Assembly: GCA_003212925.1 (NCBI GenBank)
Contig: QCOL01000005.1
Coordinates: 1-64,000 of the forward strand
DNA from: Pelagibacteraceae bacterium AG-430-P08
Lineage (GTDB): Bacteria; Pseudomonadota; Alphaproteobacteria; Pelagibacterales; Pelagibacteraceae
Direction of reading: 5' to 3'
Length of the DNA: 64,000 nt
Shown here piece by piece: positions 16,793 to 26,512 of this stretch. The notes under the pieces were generated by a model. That model ran no database searches. It saw nothing but the letters and a program-made list of their open reading frames with translations, and had not been told where the DNA came from. Position 1 is the stretch's first letter, and each line of letters begins with the position of its first letter. Both the position numbers and the translations under genes were made by a program.

Positions 16793-17790
16793 TAAGAAAT
16801 TTTATGAAGATATTCAGCTATATCACACATCCTATTTGAAAAACCCCATTCATTATCATACCAAGCTGAGATTTTTCCCATATTTTTGCCAACCACATTT
16901 GTTAAACTTGCATCAATAATTGATGAGGCAGGATTATGATTAAAGTCAATTGACACAAGTTTTTCTCTTGTGATTTCAATAACTTTATTTTTTTTACTAA
17001 AATCTTCAAATACTGAATTTATTTTTTCAATGCTCAAATCTTTTTTTGCACAGAAGACAAGTTCAATTAATGAAACATTTGGGATTGGTACTCTCATTGC
17101 TATACCCTCTAACTTTCCTTTTAGGGAAGGAATTATTTCACCTATAGCTTTTGACGCACCAGTAGAAGTTGGTACGATTGATTGACTAGCAGATCTAGCT
17201 CTTCTAGGGTCTTTATGTGAATTATCTAAAATTCTTTGATCGCTTGTAAATGCATGTATGGTTGTCATAAAACCTTTTTCTATTCCAAAATTTTCATTTA
17301 AAATGTAAGCAACTGGCGCTAGGCAGTTTGTTGTGCAAGATGCAGCAGAAATAATTTTATCATCTTTTTTTAATTCAGACTCATTTACTCCAAAGACAAT
17401 AGTTTTATCTGCATCTTTACATGGAGCTGAGACAATCACTTTTTTTGCTCCATTTTTAAGATGTGTTTGCAATTTATCTTTAGAATTAAATTTTCCAGTA
17501 CATTCAAATACATAATCAACACCATATTTTTTCCAATCAATTTTATCTAAATCTGTTTCTTGACTAAAAGAAATTTTGTTTTTATTTATAATAAGATTAT
17601 TTTCATCATAGCTTATATCAGCTCTAAATTTACCATGTATTGAATCATATTTTAAAAGAGTTGAGCATGTCGCAGAATTTGTTCTATTGTTAATATGTTT
17701 TATTTCTATATTTTTATCCCCTTCAAAAATAGAGCGAAGAATCATTCTTCCAATTCTTCCCATTCCATTAATACCAATTTTTATTTTCAT
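16792..17790 (-). CDS. gap: glyceraldehyde-3-phosphate dehydrogenase
   Basis: The 332-aa protein has the Rossmann start [14 protein letters not shown], the catalytic C152 in [13 protein letters not shown] and the Gap motif DQRILD...[11 protein letters not shown]. After beta 2 it reads KHINNRTN where NAD-specific enzymes usually have an Asp (IND); Asn followed by Arg is more compatible with NADP(H) binding. This, together with the lack of phosphofructokinase here, suggests a biosynthetic direction, but the cofactor is inferred and not shown. Four-base overlap with tkt (ATGA). Confidence 0.94.
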   Translation of the reverse strand: MKIKIGINGMGRIGRMILRSIFEGDKNIEIKHINNRTNSATCSTLLKYDSIHGKFRADISYDENNLIINKNKISFSQETDLDKIDWKKYGVDYVFECTGKFNSKDKLQTHLKNGAKKVIVSAPCKDADKTIVFGVNESELKKDDKIISAASCTTNCLAPVAYILNENFGIEKGFMTTIHAFTSDQRILDNSHKDPRRARSASQSIVPTSTGASKAIGEIIPSLKGKLEGIAMRVPIPNVSLIELVFCAKKDLSIEKINSVFEDFSKKNKVIEITREKLVSIDFNHNPASSIIDASLTNVVGKNMGKISAWYDNEWGFSNRMCDIAEYLHKIS

Positions 17791-19718
17791 ATTTTTTCTT
17801 TAATTTTTTTTACTATGCTTTCAGAATTTAATTTAAAGTGGTCATAAATTTTTTTATACGGGGCACTTTTCCCAAAATCGTTAATTCCAAAATTTAAACC
17901 TTTTGTACCAGTATATTTTTTCCAGTAATTCGTTTCTGAGGCTTCGATGGATACAATAAGTTCAGTTTCGCATAATATTTTGTCTTTATATTCTTCACTT
18001 TGATTATCAAATATTTTTTGACAAGGCATTGAAATGACTTTGGAATAAATACCATCTGTGGCTAATTTATGACCCACATCACTTGCTAAACTTGTTTCAG
18101 ACCCAGTTGCTAAAATTGTTAAACTTATATTATCCCCAGTTCTCAAAACTTCATAAGCGCCTAAAGACGATTTATTTTTAAGAGAATTTTCAAGTCTAAT
18201 AGGATTGACACCTTGTCTAGTTAGTGAAATTACACTTGGAGTATTTTTACTTTCTAGAGCCAACTGCCAACACTCAAAAGTTTCAATAGTATCTGAAGGT
18301 CTAAAAACATTTAAATTTGGAATAGATCTCAAACTTGTTAACTGTTCAATTGGCTGATGAGTTGGTCCATCCTCACCTAAGCCGATAGAGTCATGAGTAA
18401 AAACATATATAACTTGTTGTTTCATCATTGCCGCTAGTCTGATAGAGGGTTTACAATAGTCACTAAATATTAGAAAAGTTCCTCCATAAGGAATTAGGCT
18501 ACTGTGTAAGGCTATTCCATTCATTATTCCACACATCGCGTGCTCTCTAACTCCATAATGAATATAATTTCCTGAAAAATTTCCTGGTTTGATTATTTTA
18601 TGATCTTTAGTTTTAGTATTATTTGATCCAGCTAAATCAGCTGAACCACCAATTAAGTAAGGAAATTTTGATATAATGTTCAAAAATATTTCTGAAGATT
18701 TCCTTGTAGCAATTGGTTTAGTATTTTTAGTATACTCAACTTTTGCTTTTTCAATTAATTTTTTAAATGAATTTAAATTTTTAAAATTTGAAAAGTTTGC
18801 TTTATTTTTCTGAGCTTTTTGTGAAGCTTTTTCTCCAATTTTTCTCCATTCACTTAATAATTCAGTCGGAATCTTGAATGGCTCATATTTCCATTTTAAT
18901 TTTTTTCTAACCAGTTTTATTTCTTCATCACCTAATGGACTTCCATGGGATGAGGCCTTACCCCCTTTGTTAGGAGATCCATAACCAATTGTTGTTTTAC
19001 ATGAAATTGCGATAGGTTTTTTTGATTTCTGTGCTTTTTTTAAAGCTTTAGATATTTCTTTGAAATCATGACCGTTAATTCTTAAGAAGTCCCACCCGTA
19101 GCTCTTAAATCTTTTTTCATGATCATCTGAAACAGCTAATTTAGTGGGACCATCGATTGATATAGAATTATTATCAAATAATAAAATAAGATTCTTTAAT
19201 TTTAGATGTCCAGCTAAGCTTAATGACTCATGACTAATACCTTCCATTAAACATCCGTCGCCAGCGAGAACATAAGTTTTATGATTGATCTTTCCTTTCC
19301 CTAATTGTTTTTTTAAAATTTCTTCTGATATTGCAAACCCAACTGCATTTGAGATTCCTTGTCCCAATGGACCTGTAGTAGTTTCAATACCGGTATTTGG
19401 ATGATACTCAGGATGTCCAGCACATATGGACTCTAATTGTCTAAAATTTTTAATATCATTTAGAGAAACACTTTTGTAACCAGTTAAATAAAGAAGAGAA
19501 TAAAGCAACATTGATCCATGCCCAGCAGAAAGAACAAATCTATCTCTATTAATCCAGCTAGGATTTTTTGGATTAAATTTTAAAAAATCTTTAAAAAGCA
19601 CTGTAGCAACATCTGCCATTCCCATCGGCATTCCAGGGTGACCTGAGTTTGCTTTTTGAACAGCATCAATTGAGAGAAATCTAATACAATTAGCTAATTC
19701 TTTATAAAATTTACTCAA
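17787..19718 (-). CDS. tkt: transketolase
   Basis: Transketolase moves two-carbon units between sugar phosphates using thiamine diphosphate. The 643-aa protein has the full three-domain layout: [22 protein letters not shown] near the N terminus, the ThDP motif [24 protein letters not shown] near 150-173, and the pyrimidine-domain [17 protein letters not shown] and [18 protein letters not shown]. It is the first gene of the tkt-gap-pgk-fba run, transcribed from the short AT-rich divergent region at 19719-19771. Confidence 0.96.
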   Translation of the reverse strand: MSKFYKELANCIRFLSIDAVQKANSGHPGMPMGMADVATVLFKDFLKFNPKNPSWINRDRFVLSAGHGSMLLYSLLYLTGYKSVSLNDIKNFRQLESICAGHPEYHPNTGIETTTGPLGQGISNAVGFAISEEILKKQLGKGKINHKTYVLAGDGCLMEGISHESLSLAGHLKLKNLILLFDNNSISIDGPTKLAVSDDHEKRFKSYGWDFLRINGHDFKEISKALKKAQKSKKPIAISCKTTIGYGSPNKGGKASSHGSPLGDEEIKLVRKKLKWKYEPFKIPTELLSEWRKIGEKASQKAQKNKANFSNFKNLNSFKKLIEKAKVEYTKNTKPIATRKSSEIFLNIISKFPYLIGGSADLAGSNNTKTKDHKIIKPGNFSGNYIHYGVREHAMCGIMNGIALHSSLIPYGGTFLIFSDYCKPSIRLAAMMKQQVIYVFTHDSIGLGEDGPTHQPIEQLTSLRSIPNLNVFRPSDTIETFECWQLALESKNTPSVISLTRQGVNPIRLENSLKNKSSLGAYEVLRTGDNISLTILATGSETSLASDVGHKLATDGIYSKVISMPCQKIFDNQSEEYKDKILCETELIVSIEASETNYWKKYTGTKGLNFGINDFGKSAPYKKIYDHFKLNSESIVKKIKEKI

Positions 19719-19771
19719 ATTTATCCTGTCTAGACTTAGAAGATTCTATTTAATAATATAAACATATATAT

Positions 19772-20095
19772 ATGAATTCTATTCTTGAAAAAGAAAAAAA
19801 GCTTAATATCGCATTGGCTAAACTAAAAAATTTAAACCTAGAGGATCCAGATATAAAAAAAAATATTGAAATTCTTGGAGAACAAAAAAATCAATTAGAA
19901 ATTGAAAAATCCGAATTAGAGAAAAAATATAAAACTTTAGTGGACGAGCATAATAATTTATCAAGAAAATTAGAGGAATTACAAAATAGAGAAAAAATTG
20001 AAAAAAAAAAAAGATTAGAATTTTCTGAAAAAATAGATGAATTAAACCAAGAAACTAATACTTTAATGGACGAAATAGATAAATGGCAAACGTAA
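19772..20095 (+). CDS. coiled-coil protein upstream of zapA (DUF4164-like)
   Basis: The 107-aa product is almost entirely Leu/Glu/Lys heptads (for example LEIEKSELEKKYKTLVDE), predicting a long alpha-helical coiled coil with no membrane segment. In alphaproteobacteria a small coiled-coil gene of the DUF4164 type commonly precedes zapA, and here the two overlap by 13 bases. A role alongside ZapA at the division ring is suggested by context only. The start ATG directly follows the AT-rich divergent promoter region shared with tkt. Confidence 0.7.
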   Translation: MNSILEKEKKLNIALAKLKNLNLEDPDIKKNIEILGEQKNQLEIEKSELEKKYKTLVDEHNNLSRKLEELQNREKIEKKKRLEFSEKIDELNQETNTLMDEIDKWQT

Positions 20096-20526
20096 CTATA
20101 AAATTCAATGGCAAAGAGTTTTTGTTGTCATGTGATGATGGACAAGAAGAACATCTTGAAGAATTATTAATACAAATCAATCAAAAGTTTAACAACCTAA
20201 AAAATGATTTAGGAAATATTGGTGAAAATAAACTTTTATTAATTACTGCAGTAAAAGTGATGGATGAATATTATGAAACCAAAAAAAAAGTTGAGCAAAA
20301 AAAAATAGAATTTAAAGAACTTTCAAATAAATTTATAGAGTTAAAATCATTGGTCTATGAATACAGAGATAGAAAAGAGGAAGAAATTAAAAATTTGAAT
20401 AAAAATCACATTGAATTAAAAGATGAAATTGAGCTTAATCAAAAACATTATGAAAAATTAATTGATGCTGCTGCAGATGAGATTTCAAATTTCGTAGAAA
20501 AAGCAAGTACTGATAAAATATCTTAA
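20083..20526 (+). CDS. zapA: cell division protein ZapA
   Basis: ZapA binds FtsZ and stabilises the division ring. The first 75 residues match the ZapA globular domain: VTIKFNGKEFLLSCDDGQEEHLEELLIQINQKF, then LLLITAVKVMDEYYE. A long coiled coil follows (to residue about 135). At 147 aa it is somewhat longer than many ZapA proteins because of this helix. It overlaps the preceding coiled-coil gene and lies nine bases before fau, so there is no space for the 6S RNA often found at the zapA-fau junction. Confidence 0.87.
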   Translation: MANVTIKFNGKEFLLSCDDGQEEHLEELLIQINQKFNNLKNDLGNIGENKLLLITAVKVMDEYYETKKKVEQKKIEFKELSNKFIELKSLVYEYRDRKEEEIKNLNKNHIELKDEIELNQKHYEKLIDAAADEISNFVEKASTDKIS

Positions 20527-20535
20527 TAGAATTTT

Positions 20536-21069
20536 GTGAATAAATCTCAAATAAGAAAAAAAATCTTAAAAATTAGAAAACAAAAAAAAATTAAAAAATT
20601 CAATTTTAATTTTGATTTAATTTTAAATATTCTAAAAAGAAAAAAGGTTTTAGGTAAAGTAATTGGAGGCTATTACCCATATAATTATGAAATAGACATT
20701 TTACAAATCTTAGAAAAATTTGAAAAGAAAAAATTTATTATTACATTGCCAAAAATTAAAAAAAATTCACAAATGAACTTTTTTCAATGGTCAACAAATG
20801 ATCCTTTGGCTATAAATAAATTTGGAATACCAGAACCAATTTCAAAAATGGTAAAATATCCAGATATTTTGTTAGTACCTCTTGTAGCATTTGACAAAAA
20901 TTACAACAGGATTGGTTACGGTGGAGGATTTTATGATAGATATATTAAGAAGTTAAAAAAAAGAAAAAAAGTTTTAACAATTGGATTTGCTTACTCTTTT
21001 CAAAAAGTAAAAAAAATACCAACTAATAAATATGATATTAGGTTAGATTTTATTATAACAAATAAATAA
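20536..21069 (+). CDS. fau: 5-formyltetrahydrofolate cyclo-ligase
   Basis: The 177-aa protein converts 5-formyl-THF to 5,10-methenyl-THF using ATP. It has the N-terminal basic RKKILKIRKQ segment, GGYYPYNYEIDI near 53-64 and the family signature VPLVAFDKNYNRIGYGGGFYDRYI around 117-140. The start is a GTG, chosen because it is the first in-frame start after zapA and gives the normal length. The C-terminal DIRLDFIIT is typical. It is followed six bases later by the YmdB-like phosphoesterase. Confidence 0.9.
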   Translation: MNKSQIRKKILKIRKQKKIKKFNFNFDLILNILKRKKVLGKVIGGYYPYNYEIDILQILEKFEKKKFIITLPKIKKNSQMNFFQWSTNDPLAINKFGIPEPISKMVKYPDILLVPLVAFDKNYNRIGYGGGFYDRYIKKLKKRKKVLTIGFAYSFQKVKKIPTNKYDIRLDFIITNK

Positions 21070-21075
21070 TTTTTA

Positions 21076-21879
21076 ATGAAAATTTTATTTTTAGGTGATG
21101 TTGTTGGATTATCTGGATGCAGAAAGATTGCTAATGATTTATTAGATCAGATCAAAAAAAAAGATATCGATTTTGTAATTATAAATGGTGAGAATGCTGA
21201 TGATACTGGCGTTGGTTTAACCAAAGTAATTTGTAAAAATTTTTTTGATAACGGAGTTGATGTCATTACAACTGGAAATCATGTTTGGGATCAAAAAGAT
21301 ATAATGAATTTTATTGATAAGGAAAACAGATTGTTAAGACCAAAGAATTTATTTGAACCTGCTCCTGGTAGAGGATTTGAGATTTATAAAACAAAAAAAA
21401 ATTACAAAGTAGGAGTTTTAAATTTAATGGGAAATGTCTTTATGAAGAAGTGTGACGATGTTTTTAAAATTTCAAAAGAATTTTTAGCAAAATATAAATT
21501 AAAAAAGGATTATGATTTTCTGATTGTTGATTTCCATGGAGAAATAACAAGTGAAAAGAATGCTATTGGTCATTATTTTGACGGAAAAGCAACACTTGTT
21601 ATTGGAACTCACACTCACATACCTACTAATGATGCAAGAGTTTTAAAAAATGGTACTGCTTACCAAACAGATGCAGGGATGTGCGGGGACTATGATTCAG
21701 TTATAGGTATGAATAAAGATAATTCTATTAATAGATTTATGAAAAAGGATTCAATTAAACATTTTCCAGCTATTGGGGAAGCTTCTTTGAGTGGGGTTAT
21801 AGTAAATTGTAATTTAGAAACTGGCTTAGCAGATAGTATTGAAAGTTATATATTTGGAGGTCTTTTAAAAAATACTTAA
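21076..21879 (+). CDS. YmdB-family metallophosphoesterase (TIGR00282)
   Basis: The 267-aa protein begins MKILFLGDVVGLSG and contains FVIINGENADDTGVGLT, TTGNHVWDQKDI, LIVDFHGEITSEKNA and VIGTHTHIPTNDARVL, which together supply the two-metal site residues (Asp, Glu/Asn, His). This matches the YmdB family, in which B. subtilis YmdB hydrolyses 2',3'-cyclic nucleotides. Whether this one does so is inference. It lies between fau and yebC, a common alphaproteobacterial order. Confidence 0.88.
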   Translation: MKILFLGDVVGLSGCRKIANDLLDQIKKKDIDFVIINGENADDTGVGLTKVICKNFFDNGVDVITTGNHVWDQKDIMNFIDKENRLLRPKNLFEPAPGRGFEIYKTKKNYKVGVLNLMGNVFMKKCDDVFKISKEFLAKYKLKKDYDFLIVDFHGEITSEKNAIGHYFDGKATLVIGTHTHIPTNDARVLKNGTAYQTDAGMCGDYDSVIGMNKDNSINRFMKKDSIKHFPAIGEASLSGVIVNCNLETGLADSIESYIFGGLLKNT

Positions 21880-21887
21880 TTTTTTTT

Positions 21888-22610
21888 ATGGCAGGGCATT
21901 CTCATTGGGCAGGTATAAAACACAAAAAAGGTAAAGCTGATAAACAAAGATCAAAAATCTTTTCTAAGCTTTCTAAAGAAATTACTGTAGCGGCTAAGCT
22001 AGGAGATAAAGACCCGGCTATGAACCCAAGATTGCGTTCCGCTGTGCAAGCTGCTAGATCAGCAAATATGCCTAAAGATAATATAGCTAGAGCTATAGAT
22101 AAGTCTTCAATGAGTAATCAGTTAAATTTTGAAAATTTGAGATACGAAGGTTTTGGGCCTGATAGAGTTGCTGTTATAGTTGAAACTTTGACTGATAATA
22201 AAAATAGAACTGCTTCGAATATAAGAACAATTTTTCAAAAATCAGGAGGAAGTTTAGGAACTCAAGGTTCAGCATCACATAATTTTACTCAATTAGGTGT
22301 AATTAAAATTGATAAAAAAGAGATTTCAGAGGAGGATATTTTAGAACTTGCTATTGAGGCTGGTGCAAATGATTGTAAATCAAATAAAGAATTTCATGAG
22401 ATACAGTGTTCAATAAATGATATTTACAAAGTTAAAAAAGAGTTGGAGAAAAAAATAAGTAATTTTATTTCGACAGGGATAGAGTGGGTGCCTTTAAATG
22501 CTGTAGAAATTTCAGAGGAGAAAAAAAAAGAATTGATTAGTTTTTTTGAGACATTAGAAAATGATGACGATGTACAAAATATTTACTCAAATGTTAAATT
22601 TTCAAACTAG
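21888..22610 (+). CDS. yebC: YebC/PmpR-family protein
   Basis: The 240-aa protein has the family opening MAGHSHWAGIKHKKGKADKQRSKIFSKL and the motifs NMPKDNIARAID and YEGFGPDRVAVIVE, and ends with the third-domain SFFETLENDDDVQNIYSN. Members act as DNA-binding regulators or, as shown more recently for some, as ribosome-associated factors for proline-rich sequences. In most alphaproteobacteria it is followed by ruvC-ruvA-ruvB; here only a ruvC-like gene follows. Confidence 0.94.
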   Translation: MAGHSHWAGIKHKKGKADKQRSKIFSKLSKEITVAAKLGDKDPAMNPRLRSAVQAARSANMPKDNIARAIDKSSMSNQLNFENLRYEGFGPDRVAVIVETLTDNKNRTASNIRTIFQKSGGSLGTQGSASHNFTQLGVIKIDKKEISEEDILELAIEAGANDCKSNKEFHEIQCSINDIYKVKKELEKKISNFISTGIEWVPLNAVEISEEKKKELISFFETLENDDDVQNIYSNVKFSN

Positions 22611-22619
22611 ATACAGGAT

Positions 22620-23111
22620 ATGCTTATAATTGGTATAGATCCAGGTATTTCGGGTTCAATTTGTTTTTTTGAAGATGGAAAAATAATAGAAGTAATTGAA
22701 ATGCCAGTAATGACAGAAGGTAAAAAAAATAAAAAACAAGTTAATGGTGCTCAAATTTATAACGAATTTTTAAAAAGAATTAATAATAAAAATGATGAGA
22801 TTAGAGTTGTGATAGAACAAGTTTCTGCAATGCCAGGACAAGGGGTAACTAGTATGTTTAATTTTGGTCAGTCTTATGGGATTTTAAAAGGAATATGTTC
22901 TGCAATGCAACTACCAATGTTTTTTGTGAGACCAGCTAAATGGAAAAAATATTTTAACTTAATCAATTCTCAAAAAGATGCTAGCAGAACAAGAGCAATT
23001 GAAATATTTCCTTATTTTTCAACACAACTTTCAAAAAAAAAAGACTCTAATAAAGCTGATGCTATTCTAATTGCAAGTTTTTACTATGAAACTCACCAAA
23101 AAGAGGATTAA
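22620..23111 (+). CDS. ruvC: RuvC-like Holliday junction resolvase (phage-like subtype)
   Basis: The 163-aa RNase H-fold protein has the expected acidic residues: D7 in IIGIDPGISG, E66 in VVIEQVSAMPGQG and D147 in NKADAILIASFYY. The QVSAMPGQGVTSMFNFGQSYG segment and FVRPAKWKKYF are more like RuvC-type resolvases seen in phages and some plasmids than the classical E. coli-type sequence. It sits at the usual chromosomal ruvC place after yebC, but ruvA and ruvB are absent and tolQ follows. It would cut four-way junctions in recombination; branch migration must be provided elsewhere. Confidence 0.82.
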   Translation: MLIIGIDPGISGSICFFEDGKIIEVIEMPVMTEGKKNKKQVNGAQIYNEFLKRINNKNDEIRVVIEQVSAMPGQGVTSMFNFGQSYGILKGICSAMQLPMFFVRPAKWKKYFNLINSQKDASRTRAIEIFPYFSTQLSKKKDSNKADAILIASFYYETHQKED

Positions 23112-23163
23112 TCGTAGATTTTTGAAGTCAAATTCATGACACATTTAAGTGTGAGAAGACCCT

Positions 23164-23838
23164 ATGGAAGCTGATATTTCATCTCAAGCAGTCGGACTAG
23201 CATCAAGCGCTGACTTTTCACTTATGAACTTATTTTTAAGGGCAGATATAATTGTTAAATCAGTAATTATCATTCTTATTGCATGCTCAGTTTATTCATG
23301 GGCAGTAATCATAGAAAAATTTAAATTATTTAAAAAGATAAATCAAAGTTCAGAAGAATTTGAAACTAAGTTTTGGAATTCTAAATCTGCAGAGTCTTTT
23401 TACAATAATCTTCCAGGAAATATTAATGATCCAATGGCTCTTATTTTTAAAGATGCTATGCAAAATCTTCTTAAAAGAAGATCTAAAACTGATTTGAATG
23501 CTAGAATGACTTCAATGTTAGAAACTGGAATAGAAAAACAAATGTCTAAGATTACAAAAGGATTTACTTTTTTGGCAACTGTAGGATCAACAGCACCTTT
23601 TATAGGATTATTCGGGACTGTTTGGGGTATTATGAATTCTTTTCAATCTATTGCAATTTCAAGAAATACTAGTTTAGCAATTGTAGCACCCGGAATCGCA
23701 GAAGCTCTTTTCGCTACAGCATTAGGTTTATTGGCAGCGATCCCTGCAGTAATTGCTTACAACAAATTTAATAACGACTCTTTAAAGTATTCCCAAAAAT
23801 TAGAAAACTTTTCTAAAAGATTTTTAACAATTATTTAG
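23164..23838 (+). CDS. tolQ: Tol-Pal system proton channel protein TolQ
   Basis: The 224-aa MotA/TolQ/ExbB-family protein has three hydrophobic segments: residues about 30-48, 138-160 and 175-195. It carries the typical GFTFLATVGSTAPFIGLFGTVWGIM and GIAEALFATALGLLAAIPA stretches. With TolR it forms the proton-motive-force-driven stator that energises TolA and helps outer-membrane constriction during division. It starts the tolQRAB-pal-cpoB operon. The 52-bp gap after ruvC is the only space for a promoter. Confidence 0.95.
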   Translation: MEADISSQAVGLASSADFSLMNLFLRADIIVKSVIIILIACSVYSWAVIIEKFKLFKKINQSSEEFETKFWNSKSAESFYNNLPGNINDPMALIFKDAMQNLLKRRSKTDLNARMTSMLETGIEKQMSKITKGFTFLATVGSTAPFIGLFGTVWGIMNSFQSIAISRNTSLAIVAPGIAEALFATALGLLAAIPAVIAYNKFNNDSLKYSQKLENFSKRFLTII

Positions 23839-23839
23839 A

Positions 23840-24256
23840 ATGGCATTTAAGTTTAATCGTTCATCAAAGGAACCAATGAGTGAAATAAACGTAACACCAT
23901 TCGTAGATGTGATGTTAGTTTTATTGATTATCTTTATGGTAACAGCACCTTTATTAACTGTAGGAGTTCAAGTTGATTTACCAGAAAGTTCAGCGGACTC
24001 TCTTCCAGAGGAACAAGAACCTTTAACTTTAACAATAAATTCAAAAGGTGAAATTTTTATACAAGAGTCAAAGGTTGAATATGAAAAAATCATTGCAAAA
24101 GTGTTAGCAGTTTCAAAAAATCGGACTGATACAAGAATTTATGTAAGAGGGGATAAAACTATTAATTACGGTAGAGTACTTGAAATTATGGGGTTACTTT
24201 CAGGTTCAGGATTTACGAAAGTAGCTCTAATTTCAGAACCATATAAAGAAAGGTAA
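23840..24256 (+). CDS. tolR: Tol-Pal system protein TolR
   Basis: The 138-aa ExbD/TolR-family protein has a short cytoplasmic N terminus, the signature SEINVTPFVDVMLVLLIIFMVTAPLL with the proton-relay Asp in PFVDV, and a periplasmic domain ending in GLLSGSGFTKVALISE. It partners TolQ in the inner-membrane stator. It starts one base after the tolQ stop and precedes tolA by six bases. Confidence 0.95.
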   Translation: MAFKFNRSSKEPMSEINVTPFVDVMLVLLIIFMVTAPLLTVGVQVDLPESSADSLPEEQEPLTLTINSKGEIFIQESKVEYEKIIAKVLAVSKNRTDTRIYVRGDKTINYGRVLEIMGLLSGSGFTKVALISEPYKER

Positions 24257-24262
24257 TTTTTT

Positions 24263-25072
24263 GTGAATAGGAGTATTGCTATTTCATCTGTTTTACACCT
24301 ATTTGTTATTTTTTTAACAGCAATGAGCCTTCCTTTTTTGGCAAAAAAACCAATTGATCTACCTCCGATCGTTTCGGTTGAATTAATTCAAATAACTGAA
24401 AAAACAAATATTCCATTTGCGCCAAAGGCAAAAAAAATAATTGAAAAAGTGAGAGAAAAAGAAAAAAAATTAGTATCTGAACAAGCTCCTCCAAAAAAAG
24501 TTAAGAAAATCAAGCCTGATGCTGTTCCGATGCCAGAGGATAAAGTAAAGAAAGTTGAAAAAATAAAAGAGGATAAACAAAACCCCGAAAAAATTGACAA
24601 TGAGGTTAAGCAAGTATCAGAATTTGAAAAAGAAGAATTATTTGATCCAAATAATATTGCAGCTTTAATTGACAAATCTAAAGAGAGTAGAGCAGAAACT
24701 TTAAAGAAAAATCCAGATTTAAGCCAAGACCAAAATAAAAATTTTGAAAATTCAGGTTTATCTTTAAGTGAAGAGGATGCATTAAAAGCACAAATTTTTG
24801 GATGTTGGAGTATTCCGCTCGGATTACCATATAATGAGAACTTACTTGTTAGAATAAAACTTCAATTAAAACCTGATGGATCAGTAATAAATTCTGAAAT
24901 TTTAGATCATGCAAGAATGAATAAACCAGGACAAGGCTTTTATAAGGTATTAGCAGAAAGCGCATTAAGAGCAATTAAATTATGTCAGCCTTTAAGAGTT
25001 CCCAGCACTGGTTATGAAAGATGGAAGGAATTACAATTGAATTTTGATGCTAGAGAAATGCTTGAAGGATAA
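24263..25072 (+). CDS. tolA: Tol-Pal system protein TolA
   Basis: The 269-aa protein has one N-terminal transmembrane helix ([18 protein letters not shown]), a Lys/Glu/Pro-rich periplasmic linker of about 120 residues and a C-terminal TonB-like domain from about 175 with [25 protein letters not shown]. The first usable start is a GTG at 24263, which places the helix correctly. The linker is much shorter than in E. coli. TolA connects the TolQR stator to TolB and Pal across the periplasm. Confidence 0.88.
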   Translation: MNRSIAISSVLHLFVIFLTAMSLPFLAKKPIDLPPIVSVELIQITEKTNIPFAPKAKKIIEKVREKEKKLVSEQAPPKKVKKIKPDAVPMPEDKVKKVEKIKEDKQNPEKIDNEVKQVSEFEKEELFDPNNIAALIDKSKESRAETLKKNPDLSQDQNKNFENSGLSLSEEDALKAQIFGCWSIPLGLPYNENLLVRIKLQLKPDGSVINSEILDHARMNKPGQGFYKVLAESALRAIKLCQPLRVPSTGYERWKELQLNFDAREMLEG

Positions 25073-25085
25073 TATATTAAAAAAA

Positions 25086-26426
25086 ATGAAAAAATTTTTA
25101 ACAATTTTAATTTTAATCTTAATACCTGTTAAATCATTTGGTTTGATAGAAGTTGATATCACTAGAGGTAATCTAAACCCATTACCTATTGCAGTTTCCC
25201 CACTATCTATTGACGAAGAATCGAGGAAAAATTTTCAGAATATTCTCAAAAAGAAAAATATCGGTTCAGAAATATCTTTAATTGTAGAAAATAATTTAAA
25301 AGTCTCAGGTTTATTTAATCCATTAAATAAAGATGCGTTTTTACAAGAACCAGATATTGCTAATTTAAAGCCTAGATTTGAGGATTGGAACTTAATCAAA
25401 GCCCAGGCTTTGATTACCGGAAAGGTTAGTTATGTGCAAGAAAAATTAAGAGTAGAATTTAGATTGTGGGATGTGCTTGCAGGTAAAGAAATGATGGCGC
25501 TAGCATTCACAACTGTTCCGAATAATTGGAGACGTGTTGGTCACATCATTACAGATAAAGTTTATGAAAGATTAACTGGTGAAAAGGGTTATTTTGATAC
25601 TAGAATAATCTATGTTGCAGAAGAAGGACCTAAAACTCAAAGAGTGAAAAAATTAGCTATCATGGACCAAGATGGTGCTAACAATAAATTTTTAACATTA
25701 GGAAATGAACTTGTTTTAACTCCAAGATTTAATCCAACTAGTCAATTGGTAACTTATCTTTCATATTTTAGAAATTTACCAAGAGTTTATTTATTGGATA
25801 TTGAAACAGGTACCCAAGAAGTTGTAGGAGATTTTCCTGGCATGACTTTTGCACCAAGATTTTCTCCAGATGGAAAAAAAATAATTATGAGTTTTGCTAA
25901 GGATGGTAATTCTGAAATTTATACAATGGATTTAGAAAATAGAATAGTTGAAAAAATCACCAATCATCCATCTATAGATACATCACCTTCATATTCTCCA
26001 GATGGAAAATTTATTTCTTTTAATTCTGATAGAAGTGGTTATCAACAAATTTATGTGATGAAGAGTGATGGAAGTAATGTTAAGAGAATATCCTTTGGTA
26101 AAGGAATTTATGGCACCCCGGTTTGGTCTCCAAGAGGAGATTTAATTGCATTTACAAAATTACATAAAGGAAAATTTTATATTGGTGTAATGAGAACTGA
26201 TGGAAGCGGAGAAAGATTATTAACTGAAAATTTTTATCAAGAAGCTCCATCCTGGTCACCCAATGGGAGAGTATTGATTTTTTATAGGGAGACAAAAACA
26301 GATTCCAAAGGAAAGGGTTTTTCTGCAAAATTATGGTCCATAGATTTAACTGGCTATAATGAGAGGCAGGTTCCTACTCCTACTGATGGATCCGACCCAT
26401 CATGGTCATCTTTATTAAGTAATTAA
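25086..26426 (+). CDS. tolB: Tol-Pal system beta-propeller protein TolB
   Basis: The track start at 25044 would lie inside tolA. The ATG at 25086 is preferred because it gives a clean signal peptide ([19 protein letters not shown]) and removes the overlap. The mature protein has an N-terminal alpha/beta domain and a six-bladed WD40-like propeller with repeated FSPDGKK, YSPDGKF and WSPRGDL blade motifs. It is periplasmic and binds Pal and TolA. The chosen length of 446 aa is normal for the family. Confidence 0.94.
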   Translation: MKKFLTILILILIPVKSFGLIEVDITRGNLNPLPIAVSPLSIDEESRKNFQNILKKKNIGSEISLIVENNLKVSGLFNPLNKDAFLQEPDIANLKPRFEDWNLIKAQALITGKVSYVQEKLRVEFRLWDVLAGKEMMALAFTTVPNNWRRVGHIITDKVYERLTGEKGYFDTRIIYVAEEGPKTQRVKKLAIMDQDGANNKFLTLGNELVLTPRFNPTSQLVTYLSYFRNLPRVYLLDIETGTQEVVGDFPGMTFAPRFSPDGKKIIMSFAKDGNSEIYTMDLENRIVEKITNHPSIDTSPSYSPDGKFISFNSDRSGYQQIYVMKSDGSNVKRISFGKGIYGTPVWSPRGDLIAFTKLHKGKFYIGVMRTDGSGERLLTENFYQEAPSWSPNGRVLIFYRETKTDSKGKGFSAKLWSIDLTGYNERQVPTPTDGSDPSWSSLLSN

Positions 26427-26501
26427 TAATTAATTAGCTTGATTTTTAGCCTTGAAAGATCTAATTAGTTGTGAAAAAATAAGACTAAAGAAATATTGAT
26501 C

Positions 26502-26507
26502 AAGGAG
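26502..26507 (+). promoter_or_regulatory. strong Shine-Dalgarno site before pal
   Basis: AAGGAG lies five bases before the pal ATG. Most genes in this window lack a recognisable Shine-Dalgarno site, so this marks a highly translated message, as expected for an abundant lipoprotein. Confidence 0.75.
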
Positions 26508-26512
26508 TAATA

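Noticed and set aside
23112-23163. Small hairpin (CACA...TGTG) between ruvC and tolQ
   Set aside because: The stem is only about four pairs with no T run, so I could not support a terminator or riboswitch.
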